Shown piece after piece: positions 18,195-26,981 of a stretch of DNA of 64,000 bases (its first letter is position 1; every line of letters begins with the position of its first letter). The notes under the pieces are model-generated. The model was not told the DNA's origin. It saw only the letters and a program-made list of their open reading frames with translations, and ran no database searches. A program made the translations under genes and the position numbers. Origin of the DNA: Burkholderiales bacterium PBB3 (GTDB lineage Bacteria > Pseudomonadota > Gammaproteobacteria > Burkholderiales > Burkholderiaceae_C); contig NKIK01000024.1 in NCBI GenBank assembly GCA_002256115.1, forward strand, positions 1 to 64,000, read 5' to 3'.

Positions 18195-19067
18195 ATGAAA
18201 CGCATACTTTTATTTGTAATGACCAACCTGGCCGTGATGGTGGTTTTGGGCATTGTGGTCAGCCTGACCGGTGCCAACCGCTTTATCGGTGCCAATGGCA
18301 TGAACATCGGCACCCTGATGGTCTTCTCCCTGATCATGGGTTTTGGCGGTGCCATCATCTCCCTGCTAATCAGCAAGCCCGTGGCCAAGTGGTCGTCGGG
18401 CGTGCGCGTTATCGATCAGCCCGCCAATGCGGATGAAGCTTGGATTGTGGACACCGTGCGCAAGTTTGCCGACAAGGCTCAGATCGGTATGCCCGAAGTC
18501 GGTATTTTTGAAGGCGCGCCCAATGCGTTCGCCACCGGTGCCTTCAAAAACTCGGCCCTGGTGGCCGTGAGCACGGGCCTGCTGCAAGGTATGACACGGG
18601 AAGAAGTCGAAGCCGTGATTGGCCACGAGGTCGCCCACATCGCCAATGGCGATATGGTGACCATGACGCTGATCCAGGGCGTGATGAACACCTTTGTGGT
18701 GTTCCTGAGCCGCGTCATTGGCTACGCTATCGACAGCTTCCTGAACAAAAACTCCGAGCGCTCCGGCCCCGGAATTGGCTACTACGTCACCACCATCGTG
18801 CTTGACATCGTGCTCGGCTTTGTGGCCGCCATCATCGTGGCTTGGTTCAGCCGCCAGCGCGAGTTCCGCGCGGATGCCGGTGCCGCCCAATTGATGGGCC
18901 GCAAGCAGCCCATGATGAATGCGCTGGCGCGTTTGGGCGGCATGGTGCCAGGTGAGTTGCCCAAGAGCATGGCGGCCATGGGTATTGCCGGTGGTATTGG
19001 TCAGTTGTTCTCAACCCACCCGCCGATTGAAGAGCGCATTGCGGCGCTGCAAAACAGCACAAACTAA
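18195..19067 (+). CDS. htpX: Membrane zinc protease HtpX
   Basis: 290 residues from the ATG at 18195, which has GAGGAAACT directly upstream; the open frame extends back to 18108 but without support. It is an M48B metalloprotease that degrades misfolded membrane proteins. Two N-terminal membrane helices (about 5-25 and 37-58), the zinc motif [10 protein letters not shown] at 144-153, two further membrane segments, then EFRADAGAA providing the third zinc ligand Glu. Standard length. The 3' end runs into a long stem-loop shared with the convergent neighbour. Confidence 0.95.
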   Translation: MKRILLFVMTNLAVMVVLGIVVSLTGANRFIGANGMNIGTLMVFSLIMGFGGAIISLLISKPVAKWSSGVRVIDQPANADEAWIVDTVRKFADKAQIGMPEVGIFEGAPNAFATGAFKNSALVAVSTGLLQGMTREEVEAVIGHEVAHIANGDMVTMTLIQGVMNTFVVFLSRVIGYAIDSFLNKNSERSGPGIGYYVTTIVLDIVLGFVAAIIVAWFSRQREFRADAGAAQLMGRKQPMMNALARLGGMVPGELPKSMAAMGIAGGIGQLFSTHPPIEERIAALQNSTN

Positions 19068-19097
19068 GTCGGTTGCGATGAGCGCGGAACCGGGGCT

Positions 19098-19198
19098 TTA
19101 GGAGCTGGGGCCGCCGAGTGTTCTGCGCAGGTAAAAGGAGGAGCCCGCGTAGCGGACGGGGGACACGGAGCAGAGCGCTCGGCGGCCCCAGCTCCTAA
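19098..19198. repeat. Long stem-loop between convergent genes, element 1
   Basis: Perfect 21-bp inverted repeat: 19098-19118 pairs with 19178-19198. The 59-base interior contains AGGTAAAAGGAGG, a small hairpin (CCCG..CGGG) and GGGGACACGGAGCA. The same interior motif order occurs in a second element at 21536-21615. Neither strand has a T-run after the stem. It lies wholly between the htpX stop and the stop of the convergent gene. It may act as a bidirectional terminator or mRNA 3'-end structure. Confidence 0.75.
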
Positions 19199-19205
19199 CG
19201 CGGGG

Positions 19206-19760
19206 TTACAGCGGCGTGTGTCCGGTGTCGCCCGTGCGCACCACCAAGTCCGCCAGCATCTCGCTGGACACATCCAGCCGGGCCGACAAAACTCTGGCGA
19301 TATTGCGATAAATGATGTGGGCGCTGTCCGGGTAGGCATCGACCCGCTCGCGGTCAAAGCGCATTGTCACGGAGTCGCGCAGGGCGCGCACGGTAGCACT
19401 GCGCAAGTGGCCGCCTACCAATGCCATTTCACCAAAGCACTCGCCCGCAACCAGCTTGGCCAGCGTCACCACAGTGCCGTTCTTCGTCTTCTCCACCACC
19501 ACTTCGCCCGAGATCAGAATGTGGAAAGAGCTGCCGATGTCGCCTTCGTTGAAGACAATATCGCCCGCTCTGTGGGGCTGGTGCTCGGCCATGGCCAGCG
19601 TGCTCATCAGGCAATCCGTGGTCATGCCGTTGAACACTTTGACCCGGCCCGCAATCTTTTGCACGATGGCCGCATCCAGGTTCAAACCCGCCGGGCGCTG
19701 AATAATTTCAGCGCGGACGTTCTCGGCAAAAATCTTCACTACGGCGGGGTCGATCTTCAT
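19206..19760 (-). CDS. Cyclic nucleotide-binding domain protein
   Basis: 184 residues from the ATG at 19760; the frame is open to 19856, but that start would run into the divergent transporter gene. A single cNMP-binding beta-barrel (about 40-155) has the phosphate-binding cassette FGEMALVGGHLRSATVRA with the conserved Glu and Arg. There is no helix-turn-helix, so it is not a Crp-type activator. It is probably a stand-alone sensor or a partner of another protein. Stem-loop element 1 follows its stop. Confidence 0.85.
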   Translation of the reverse strand: MKIDPAVVKIFAENVRAEIIQRPAGLNLDAAIVQKIAGRVKVFNGMTTDCLMSTLAMAEHQPHRAGDIVFNEGDIGSSFHILISGEVVVEKTKNGTVVTLAKLVAGECFGEMALVGGHLRSATVRALRDSVTMRFDRERVDAYPDSAHIIYRNIARVLSARLDVSSEMLADLVVRTGDTGHTPL

Positions 19761-19794
19761 AGCGTGGCATCGTACACCGCCTAAACTCCCCCGC

Positions 19795-20691
19795 ATGTCT
19801 GACCGCTTTTTGTTCTGGGCCCCCACGCTCATTTGGGCCACTACGTGGCACGCCATCCTTTACCAGTTGGGCGATGTTTCTGCCCTGCATTCCATTGCGA
19901 TGCGCTTTGGCCTGGCCAGCGTGCTGCTGTTTGGCATTGCGCTTTGGCGGCGCGAGACCATTGCTGTGCCGCCGCAACTGCACTTGTGGCTCGCGTTCAC
20001 CGGGGCCATTCAATACGGGCTCAACTATTTGGGCACGTATGAGGCCGAACGCCATATCGCCTCCGGCCTGGTGGCGGTCTTGTTCTCGCTGATGATTTTT
20101 ACGAATGCCATTGGCGGTGCGCTGTGTTTTGGCCAGCCGATGACGCGGCGCTTCGTCGGTTTTGGCTCGCTCGGAGTGTTGGGCGTGGCGCTGATTTTCT
20201 GGCCCGACATTGCCACTGCCACAGCGGCACCGGGCGTACTGATGGGCGTGGGCCTGGCGCTGATGGCGGTGACCTTTGCGTCCATCGGCAATATGCTGAC
20301 ACTGCGCCTGACCCGGGGTGGCATGGCGTTGATACCGCTCTTGGCCTGGAGCATGGGCTATGGCGCCGCCACGCTGGCCATCATCGCCACGGTGATGCAG
20401 GTGCCGTTCCATTTGGATCCGCGTCCCAGCTACTGGCTCTCGCTGCTTTACCTCAGCGCCATGGGCTCGGTGGTCGCGTTCATTCTGTATTTCAAGCTGG
20501 CCCAGCGCCAGGGGCCGGGGCGTGCCGCGCTGATGGGCATGGTGATCCCAGCCATCGCGTTGGTCGTATCGGCGGTGCTGGAGGGCTGGCGTCCGACTGT
20601 TGTATCCACCGGCGGCATTGTTTTGTGTTTGCTGGGCTTATGGGGTGCCACGCATGTGCCCGCCGCCGCTACCGTCAACAGAGCGGCCTGA
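19795..20691 (+). CDS. EamA/DMT-superfamily transporter
   Basis: 298 residues with about ten membrane helices in two EamA halves. GLNYLGTYEAERHIASGLVAVLFSLMIF is the first-repeat signature, and YLSAMGSVVAFILYFKLAQRQGPGRA the second. It is probably an inner-membrane metabolite or amino-acid exporter; the substrate is unknown. It is divergent from the cNMP-binding gene with only 34 bases between start codons, so the two promoters must overlap or lie inside the genes. Confidence 0.87.
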   Translation: MSDRFLFWAPTLIWATTWHAILYQLGDVSALHSIAMRFGLASVLLFGIALWRRETIAVPPQLHLWLAFTGAIQYGLNYLGTYEAERHIASGLVAVLFSLMIFTNAIGGALCFGQPMTRRFVGFGSLGVLGVALIFWPDIATATAAPGVLMGVGLALMAVTFASIGNMLTLRLTRGGMALIPLLAWSMGYGAATLAIIATVMQVPFHLDPRPSYWLSLLYLSAMGSVVAFILYFKLAQRQGPGRAALMGMVIPAIALVVSAVLEGWRPTVVSTGGIVLCLLGLWGATHVPAAATVNRAA

Positions 20692-20739
20692 GCCACGTTA
20701 GGCATGGGTTACTTCCCTTCGTTTGCATAAGGAATAGTC

Positions 20740-21510
20740 ATGTTGAAAGTTTGCCTCTGGGCCAAGACCGCGCTGTTGGTCTCAGTAATCCTTCTCGGAA
20801 CCCAAGCCCATGCCGATGGCGTGAGCGATCTGAAGTCTGCATTGGCACGTTTGCAAGGCCAGTCGCCACTCAAGGCGCAGGTGGATGCCAAGACCTGGAA
20901 CCGCCAGGGCGATAGCAAAGAAACGGATGAAACCCAAGGCGCTGCCAGCGTGACGGTGGAGGAGGGCGCACGGGGCCTGTCGGTGCTGTACAGCAAAGAC
21001 ATGTTGGCCAAGCTGGAAGCGGAGGAGCGCAACAAGGAGCGCGATGCCAAGGCCAAGACGCCCACGCTGTCGGCGCTGAGCGAAGTGAATTCGTCGTCCT
21101 TGCGGCCCATGCTATCGGCAGCGAGCGTGCTGTCGCGCAGCGTGGAGAAAGCAGTTTTTAAGAGTGAGAAGCCGGAGGCCTACAACGGTCGCCCTGCGCG
21201 CGTGCTGCGGTTTGACATGCCCATCGACAAGTTGACCGAGAAGGAGCGCAAGTACATGAAAAACTACGAAGGCGTGCTCGATATCTGGATTGCTGAAGAC
21301 GGCACGCCGCTGGCAAGCCGCAGCAGCGTGGCCATTGCAGCGCGGGCCTTCCTGGTCGTGAGCTTTGATGCCAAAAACGATGAAGATTGGGTCTACACCG
21401 TGGTGGGTGACCGCCTGGTGGCCTTGCGCAAAGAGACCCGCACCAGTGGCTCGGGTATGGGCGAAAAGGGCGAGGGTAAAACCATCAAGACGCTGCAAGT
21501 GCTGTCTTAG
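20740..21510 (+). CDS. Unknown exported protein
   Basis: 256 residues. A signal peptide is clear (LLVSVILLGTQAHA|DG, cleavage near 25). The mature part starts with a helical, charged region (SDLKSALARLQGQSPLKAQ), has a KLEAEERNKERDAKAK segment that may form a coiled coil, and then a mixed region with YNGRPARVLRFDMP and IWIAEDGTPLASRSS. I recognise no domain. The pattern of a periplasmic protein with outer-membrane-like strands is possible. A GGAATA Shine-Dalgarno-like sequence precedes the ATG. It ends at stem-loop element 2. Confidence 0.75.
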   Translation: MLKVCLWAKTALLVSVILLGTQAHADGVSDLKSALARLQGQSPLKAQVDAKTWNRQGDSKETDETQGAASVTVEEGARGLSVLYSKDMLAKLEAEERNKERDAKAKTPTLSALSEVNSSSLRPMLSAASVLSRSVEKAVFKSEKPEAYNGRPARVLRFDMPIDKLTEKERKYMKNYEGVLDIWIAEDGTPLASRSSVAIAARAFLVVSFDAKNDEDWVYTVVGDRLVALRKETRTSGSGMGEKGEGKTIKTLQVLS

Positions 21511-21535
21511 CCGCAGGCTTCGGGCCGGAGGTGAA

Positions 21536-21615
21536 GAGGCTGGGCAAGCGAAATGGCGAGGTAAAGAAGGAGGCCGAAGGCCGGGTGACACGAGCAATTT
21601 CGCTTGCCCAGCCTC
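21536..21615. repeat. Long stem-loop between convergent genes, element 2
   Basis: Perfect 19-bp inverted repeat: 21536-21554 pairs with 21597-21615. The interior holds AGGTAAAGAAGGAGG, a small hairpin GGCCGAAGGCC, then GGGTGACACGAGCA. The stem bases differ completely from element 1 while the interior motifs are shared, the pattern expected of a structured element maintained by pairing. It lies between convergent genes. Confidence 0.75.
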
Positions 21616-21624
21616 GCAGCCGCA

Positions 21625-23460
21625 CTAGCCGGAGACTTTGCTCATCATGTCCAGCGCAATCGCCTCCGCCACCTTGATCCCATCCACCCCCGCCGACAAA
21701 ATACCGCCCGCATAAGAAGCCCCTTCACCCGCCGGGTACAGGCCCCGCACATTGGTGCTTTGCAGGTCGACTCCGCGCGGGATTTTGAGTGGCGATGACG
21801 TACGGGTTTCCACACCGGTCAACACCGCATCGGCCATATCAAACCCCTTGATCTTTTTGGCAAACGCGGGCAAGGCCTCACGCAGCGCTGCAATGGCGTA
21901 GCCGGGCAGGCTGGGTGCCAGGTCCCCCAGTTTTACGCCGGGTTTGTACGAAGGGGTGACGCTGCCCAGCTCCGTGGACGGCCGCGCCGCAATGAAATCT
22001 CCGACCAATTGGCCCGGTGCTTCGTAAGTACTACCGCCCAATGTGTAGGCCCCGGATTCCAATTGGCGCTGGAAGGCAATGCCGGACATCGGGTGGGCGG
22101 CCTGCGGGTCGCTTGCCTTGAGCACTGCGGCTTCGGCGGCGTAGCGTTTGCCTTGCACCTCGCCAAAGGCGTGCACAAAGGCGGCTTCGTCATGCGGGTA
22201 GTCGGGCGGGTCGATGCCGACCACCATGCCGGCGTTGGCATTGCGCTCGTTGCGCGAATACTGGCTCATGCCATTGGTCACTACTCGGCCTGGCTCGCTG
22301 GTGGCAGCCACCACGGTGCCGCCGGGGCACATGCAAAAGCTGTAGACCGCACGGCCGTTCTGGGCGTGGTGCACCAGCTTGTAGTCCGCAGCGCCCAGCA
22401 GCGGGTGTCCGGCATGCCGGCCCCAGCGTGCGCGGTCAATTACGCCCTGCGGGTGCTCAATGCGAAACCCGACCGAGAACGACTTGGCCTGCATGTCCAC
22501 ACCGCGCTCATGCAGCATGGCAAAGGTATCGCGCGAGCTGTGGCCCAGGGCCATCACAGCATGGCGGGTGGGTAGGGTGTAGTGGCTGCCATTTTGAAGG
22601 TTTTCGACCTCTAGGCCGCATAGACAGTGCGGGAGTAGCTCCTGATTTAATAGCGGTTCAGATTTCGAATCGAATAGCACATCAGACACGCGCTGCTCAA
22701 ACCGCACCTCACCTCCCAGCGCAATGATCTGTTCGCGAATGCTTTCCACCACCTTCACCAGCTTGAAGGTGCCGATGTGCGGATGGGCCTCGTACAAAAT
22801 CTCAGGCGGCGCACCGGCTTGCACAAACTCATCCATCACCTTGCGGCCCAAAAAGCGTGGGTCTTTGATCTGACTGTAGAGCTTGCCGTCTGAAAACGTA
22901 CCCGCGCCACCCTCGCCAAACTGAACATTGCTCTCGGGGTTGAGCGCGTTTTTGCGCCACAGGCCCCAGGTGTCTTTGGTCCGCTGGCGCACCGGCTTGC
23001 CGCGCTCCAGCACGATAGGTTTGAAGCCCATTTGCGCCAGCACCAGCGCCGCAAACATGCCGCAGGGGCCAAAGCCCACCACGACGGGGCGGTCCTGCAA
23101 ATCTGCCGGTGCTTGCGCGACCTGGCGGTAAGCCATGTCGGGCGTGGGGCCGATGTGCGGGTGGTTGGGAAACTGGGCCAGCAAGGCGGCTTCCGTTGTT
23201 GGATCTGCCAGCGTGATGTCGGCGATATACACCGCCAGCAAATCTGCCTTGCGCGCGTCAAAGCTGCGTTTGAAGACGTGCAGCGCTGCAATGGCGGTGG
23301 TTTCGATACCCAGCGCCTGCGCGCACAGGCGCTTTAGGGCGTCAATCGGGTGGGCGACTGGGCCGCGGTCGGCGTCGGTTTCCGATGGTGCATCGGCAGC
23401 GCGGCGGGTTTCTACCGGCAGGGCCGACAGCGGGAGTTTGAGTTCGGTGATCCGGATCAT
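21625..23460 (-). CDS. FAD-dependent oxidoreductase (COG2509-like) with an in-frame repeat insertion
   Basis: 611 residues from the ATG at 23460; the frame is open to 23616 without a better start. Residues 1-110 form an N-terminal domain, then PVVVGFGPCGMFAALVLAQMG (about 125-145) is the FAD dinucleotide-binding motif. NVQFGEGGAGTFSDGKL and ALGHSSRDTF follow, both typical of the uncharacterised FAD-dependent dehydrogenases of COG2509. The C-terminus has GLYPAGEGASYAGGILSAGVDGIKVAEAI, the second FAD-contacting motif. Residues about 264-286 are encoded by a nearly full copy of the interspersed repeat, between strands where homologues should have a short loop. Substrate unknown. Confidence 0.85.
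   Translation of the reverse strand: MIRITELKLPLSALPVETRRAADAPSETDADRGPVAHPIDALKRLCAQALGIETTAIAALHVFKRSFDARKADLLAVYIADITLADPTTEAALLAQFPNHPHIGPTPDMAYRQVAQAPADLQDRPVVVGFGPCGMFAALVLAQMGFKPIVLERGKPVRQRTKDTWGLWRKNALNPESNVQFGEGGAGTFSDGKLYSQIKDPRFLGRKVMDEFVQAGAPPEILYEAHPHIGTFKLVKVVESIREQIIALGGEVRFEQRVSDVLFDSKSEPLLNQELLPHCLCGLEVENLQNGSHYTLPTRHAVMALGHSSRDTFAMLHERGVDMQAKSFSVGFRIEHPQGVIDRARWGRHAGHPLLGAADYKLVHHAQNGRAVYSFCMCPGGTVVAATSEPGRVVTNGMSQYSRNERNANAGMVVGIDPPDYPHDEAAFVHAFGEVQGKRYAAEAAVLKASDPQAAHPMSGIAFQRQLESGAYTLGGSTYEAPGQLVGDFIAARPSTELGSVTPSYKPGVKLGDLAPSLPGYAIAALREALPAFAKKIKGFDMADAVLTGVETRTSSPLKIPRGVDLQSTNVRGLYPAGEGASYAGGILSAGVDGIKVAEAIALDMMSKVSG
22609..22670 (-). repeat. Interspersed repeat, copy D (inside a CDS)
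   Basis: About 62 bases within the FAD oxidoreductase gene and without frame disruption, reading CAGTGCGGGAGTAGCTCC on the plus strand. Compared with the family it has a few substitutions, suggesting it has been there for some time. Confidence 0.72.
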
Positions 23461-23572
23461 GGCGGGCTCGTAGTTATCAAGCAGGGCAGCCATCATAAAT
23501 GGCGGCGGGCGCTGGCGTGCCGTGGCGGGCATACTCCGGTTGCGATATTGCCCCCCCTTACGCCAAGCCACC

Positions 23573-24727
23573 ATGAAAACATTCCTCTCAGAACTCGTCG
23601 CAGCCCTGTGGCTCACTGTGCTGCCTGTGTCGCTCGCCTTTGCCGACGATGCCGGCAGTCTGAAGCATGCCTACCGACATGCCTTCCAGGTAGGCGTGGC
23701 CCTCAATCAGGAAATTTCATCCGGGCAAGACACGCGGTGGCTGCCGCTGCTGGGCAAGCACTTCAACACCATCACGCCAGAAAACGTGATGAAGGCCGAG
23801 CGCATCAATCCCCAGCCCGGTGTTTACAACTTTCAATCCGCGGATGACTTTGTTGCGCTGGGCGAGAAGTACAAGATGCGAATGGTCGGCCACACGCTGG
23901 TGTGGCACAACCAAACGCCGGATTGGTTCTTTAAAAACACGCTGGGCCAGCCCAACACGCCAGAGCAACAAATTGAACGCATGCGGCAATTTATTGAATC
24001 GGTGGCAGGGCGCTACAAGGGCAAGCTGCACGCTTGGGATGTTGTGAACGAAGTCATCGGTGACGACGGCAATTACCGCCCCACGACCTGGGTAAAAAGC
24101 GTGGGGGATGGCGACAGGCTGGTGAGGGAGGCCTTCAAGTTTGCGCAGCAATACGCCCCCGATGCGGAGCTGTATTACAACGACTTCAACGCCTGGCGTC
24201 CGGCCAAGCGCGATGGCATTGTGCGCATGGTGAAAAAGCTGCAGGCCGCTGGCATTCGCATCGATGGCATTGGCATGCAAGGCCATTGGGGTTTGAACTA
24301 TCCCAAGAAAGAGCACATAGAAGCCGCGATTGACGCCTACGCGGCCCTGGGTGTGAAAGTGATGATTACGGAGCTGGACATCGACGTGCTACCCCTCACG
24401 CGCGAAGGCCAGATTATCGGCAGCGTCATGAGCCACCCGCAATTTCAAGAAGAAGAGTTCAAAACCTACCTGGACCCGTACCCGCACGGTTTGCCTGCCG
24501 ATATCCAAACGGCACTAACCCGGCGCTACCAGGAGATTTTTGAAATCCTCTACCGCAAACGCGACAAGATTGACCGCGTTACGTTCTGGGGAATCCACGA
24601 TGGCATGAATTGGAAGAACGACTACCCCGTGCCGGGTAGAACCAATTACCCCTTGCTGTGGAATCGAGACGGCACCGCCAAACCAGCCCTCGCTGCGATT
24701 TTGCAAATACCGAAAAACCCGCCGTGA
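23573..24727 (+). CDS. GH10 endo-beta-1,4-xylanase, exported
   Basis: 384 residues from the ATG at 23573. A signal peptide (residues 1-25, ending SLAFA|DD) is followed by a single GH10 barrel. Visible motifs: NVMKAERINP, GHTLVWHNQTPDWFF, the acid/base Glu160 in HAWDVVNE and the nucleophile Glu267 in ITELDID; VTFWGIHDGMNW closes the barrel. It hydrolyses internal xylan bonds in the periplasm or outside the cell. No carbohydrate-binding module, xylosidase, sugar transporter or regulator is nearby, so it is an isolated hydrolase gene. It is convergent with a thiolase gene with a 21-base gap. Confidence 0.93.
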   Translation: MKTFLSELVAALWLTVLPVSLAFADDAGSLKHAYRHAFQVGVALNQEISSGQDTRWLPLLGKHFNTITPENVMKAERINPQPGVYNFQSADDFVALGEKYKMRMVGHTLVWHNQTPDWFFKNTLGQPNTPEQQIERMRQFIESVAGRYKGKLHAWDVVNEVIGDDGNYRPTTWVKSVGDGDRLVREAFKFAQQYAPDAELYYNDFNAWRPAKRDGIVRMVKKLQAAGIRIDGIGMQGHWGLNYPKKEHIEAAIDAYAALGVKVMITELDIDVLPLTREGQIIGSVMSHPQFQEEEFKTYLDPYPHGLPADIQTALTRRYQEIFEILYRKRDKIDRVTFWGIHDGMNWKNDYPVPGRTNYPLLWNRDGTAKPALAAILQIPKNPP

Positions 24728-24748
24728 AGAGGCGTGGAGTCAATCAGC

Positions 24749-26041
24749 CTAGCGCTCCACAATCGCCACAACGCCCTGCCCACCAGCAGCACAAATAGAG
24801 ATCAACCCGCGACCCGAGCCCTTGTGCGCCAGCATCTTGGCCAATGTGGCCACAATGCGCCCGCCCGTAGCGGCAAACGGGTGGCCTGCCGCCAACGAGC
24901 TACCGTGGATATTGAGTTTTTTGCGGTCGATCTTGCCCAGCGGTTTGTCCAAGCCCAGCTTCTCTTTGCAGAATTTTTTGTCCTCCCAGGCTTTGAGTGT
25001 GCACAGCACTTGGGCGGCAAAGGCTTCATGGATCTCGTAGTAGTCAAAGTCTTGCAGCGTCAGGCCCGCGCGGGCCAGCATGCGCGGCACGGCGTAGGCG
25101 GGGGCCATCAGCAGGCCTTCTTTTTTGTCAAAGAAGTCCACTGCTGCCACTTCGCTGAAAGTCAGGTAAGCCAGCACGGGCAGCTTGTGCGCCTTGGCCC
25201 AGGCTTCGCTGGCCAGCAGCACGGCCGATGCGCCATCGGTCAGCGGCGTGGAGTTGCCTGCGGTGAGCGTGCCTTTTTCGGGTGCCACTTTCTTGTCGAA
25301 TACAGGCTTCAGGCCGCGCAGTTTTTCAATCGTCAGGTCGGCGCGCAAGTTGTTGTCTTTGCCCACGCCTTTGAATGGCGTCATCAGGTCGTTGAAGAAA
25401 CCAGCCTCATAGGCCTTGGCCAAGTTGACGTGGCTCTTGAGCGCCAGCGCATCCTGGTCTTCGCGGCTAATGCTCCACTCCTGCGCCATCAGCTCGGCAT
25501 GCTCGCCCATGGACAATCCGGTGCGCGGCTCGCCATTGCGCGGCAGTGCGGGCTGCACCAGCATGGCGGGGCGCAGTCTGCTCAGCGCACTGAGGCGCTG
25601 GGTTGCCGACTTGGCACGACTCACCTCCAGCAAAATCTTGCGCATCTTTTCGTTCACGGCAATAGGGGCATCGGAGGTGGTGTCTACGCCGCCAGCAATG
25701 CCGCATTCGATATGGCCCAGCGCAATTTTGTTGGCCACCAGCATGGCGGCCTCCAGGCCCGTGCCGCAGGCTTGCTGCAAATCGAAAGCTGGAGTTTCGT
25801 GCGCCAGCGTGGTGGAGAGCACGCACTCACGCACCAGGTTGAAATCGCGCGCATGCTTCATTACCGCGCCGCCCACCACATCGCCCAAGCGTTCACCATG
25901 CAAATTGAATCGATCCACCAGGCCCTGCAGCGTGGCCGTGAACATGTCTTGGTTGGTGGCGGTGGCGTACACCGTGTTGGAGCGGGCAAACGGAATGCGG
26001 TTGCCGCCAAGAATGGCAACGCGGCGGATAGAGGTGGTCAT
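24749..26041 (-). CDS. Acetyl-CoA acyltransferase (thiolase)
   Basis: 430 residues from the ATG at 26041. It is a type I/II thiolase with nucleophile Cys92 in QQACGTGLEAAM, catalytic histidine regions EIHEAFAAQ and GSSLAAGHPFAATGGR, and the second cysteine in CAAGGQG. It cleaves 3-ketoacyl-CoA or condenses two acyl-CoAs. Length and the inserted KLGLDKPLGKIDRKKLNIHG loop fit the FadI/FadA2 group. It is downstream of a MaoC dehydratase and a FabG4-like reductase on the same strand, the same trio as mycobacterial Rv0241c-Rv0243, pointing to fatty-acyl or related CoA-ester metabolism. Confidence 0.93.
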   Translation of the reverse strand: MTTSIRRVAILGGNRIPFARSNTVYATATNQDMFTATLQGLVDRFNLHGERLGDVVGGAVMKHARDFNLVRECVLSTTLAHETPAFDLQQACGTGLEAAMLVANKIALGHIECGIAGGVDTTSDAPIAVNEKMRKILLEVSRAKSATQRLSALSRLRPAMLVQPALPRNGEPRTGLSMGEHAELMAQEWSISREDQDALALKSHVNLAKAYEAGFFNDLMTPFKGVGKDNNLRADLTIEKLRGLKPVFDKKVAPEKGTLTAGNSTPLTDGASAVLLASEAWAKAHKLPVLAYLTFSEVAAVDFFDKKEGLLMAPAYAVPRMLARAGLTLQDFDYYEIHEAFAAQVLCTLKAWEDKKFCKEKLGLDKPLGKIDRKKLNIHGSSLAAGHPFAATGGRIVATLAKMLAHKGSGRGLISICAAGGQGVVAIVER

Positions 26042-26091
26042 GGCAGGTCCTGCAAAAATCAAATAGAAAAGGAGGGGAGTGGGTGGGCGCT

Positions 26092-26961
26092 TCAGGCGGC
26101 CTGGTAGCGTAGGCGGCCACGCACATGGGGTTTGTCTCCCTTGGCGTTGCGCACCTCAAATGGCGTGCCCTGGGTTTTACGCATGCTCCACAGCGACGCG
26201 GTGGCAGGCAAAAACAAAGGCGTTTTGAATTCCACATCCAGTTCGGCCTGCGCCAATGGCGCATCGGGAACCAGGGGGGCCAAGGCGCGTGCCGTGGTCC
26301 ACAGACCGTGGGCAATAGCTTGGCGAAAACCAAACAGTTTGGCCGATGCCGCCGTCAAATGGATGGGGTTGAAATCACCCGAGACTTTGGCATAGCGGCG
26401 GCCCATGTCTGCGGGTGCAGCAAAGTCGGTTTGGTGCGACAGCGGCGCATCGGTCGCCAAGCTGCTCACAAAGGGCTTGCCACTCGGGTTTTTAACGCCC
26501 AGGCGCAACAAGGTTTGCGTGGCCTCCCACACCAACACATCGTCGCGCAGAATGGACATCTCCAGATGGAAGACCTGGCCTTTTTCATGCGCCATCAGTT
26601 CGCCCGTGCGCATCTCCACGCGCAGGTCGTCACCGGCTTGTAAACGCTGGTGTTGGTGGATGCGGTTGGCCAAGTGCACCGTGCCCAGGGCGGGCCATGG
26701 GCAGTGCTCAGAGCCAAAAAACGCCATCGCCAGCGGGAAAGTCAGTAGCTGCGGGTAGATCACCGGTACGCCGTGCGCAGTCTGCAAGCCGCAGACTTGG
26801 GCGTAGGCGGCGATGTGTTCGGCATCCAGCACGACGCTGGGGCGCACATATAAGACTTTTGGTAGCGCTTTGACGGTGCCAGGGCGCTTGGTGCTGGACA
26901 TGAGCGCGCCCAGTGCAACCCCCACGGGGTTGGGGGTGCTGGTGATTTCAATAGGTTTCAT
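26092..26961 (-). CDS. MaoC-like (R)-hydratase, double hotdog (HtdX-like)
   Basis: 289 residues from the ATG at 26961; the frame is open to 27318 but the extra part is antisense to the FabG gene and meaningless. A degenerate N-terminal hotdog half precedes a C-terminal MaoC domain with the hydratase-2 motif YAKVSGDFNPIHLTAASAKL, whose Asp and His are catalytic, and AIAHGLWTTARAL. It hydrates trans-2-enoyl-CoA to (R)-3-hydroxyacyl-CoA. It lies between the two-domain FabG and the thiolase, so hydration, oxidation and thiolysis steps are all present. Confidence 0.88.
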   Translation of the reverse strand: MKPIEITSTPNPVGVALGALMSSTKRPGTVKALPKVLYVRPSVVLDAEHIAAYAQVCGLQTAHGVPVIYPQLLTFPLAMAFFGSEHCPWPALGTVHLANRIHQHQRLQAGDDLRVEMRTGELMAHEKGQVFHLEMSILRDDVLVWEATQTLLRLGVKNPSGKPFVSSLATDAPLSHQTDFAAPADMGRRYAKVSGDFNPIHLTAASAKLFGFRQAIAHGLWTTARALAPLVPDAPLAQAELDVEFKTPLFLPATASLWSMRKTQGTPFEVRNAKGDKPHVRGRLRYQAA

Positions 26962-26981
26962 GTCGGGGGGGCTTTTGAATG

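Noticed and set aside
19127..19141. AGGTAAAAGGAGG in stem-loop 1 considered as a ribosome-binding site
   Set aside because: No ATG or GTG frame of useful length follows on that strand; the motif is instead shared with the second stem-loop.
24734..26107. A 457-codon plus-strand open frame opposite the thiolase
   Set aside because: The thiolase active-site motifs are on the minus strand; the opposite frame has no recognisable domain and no ribosome-binding site.
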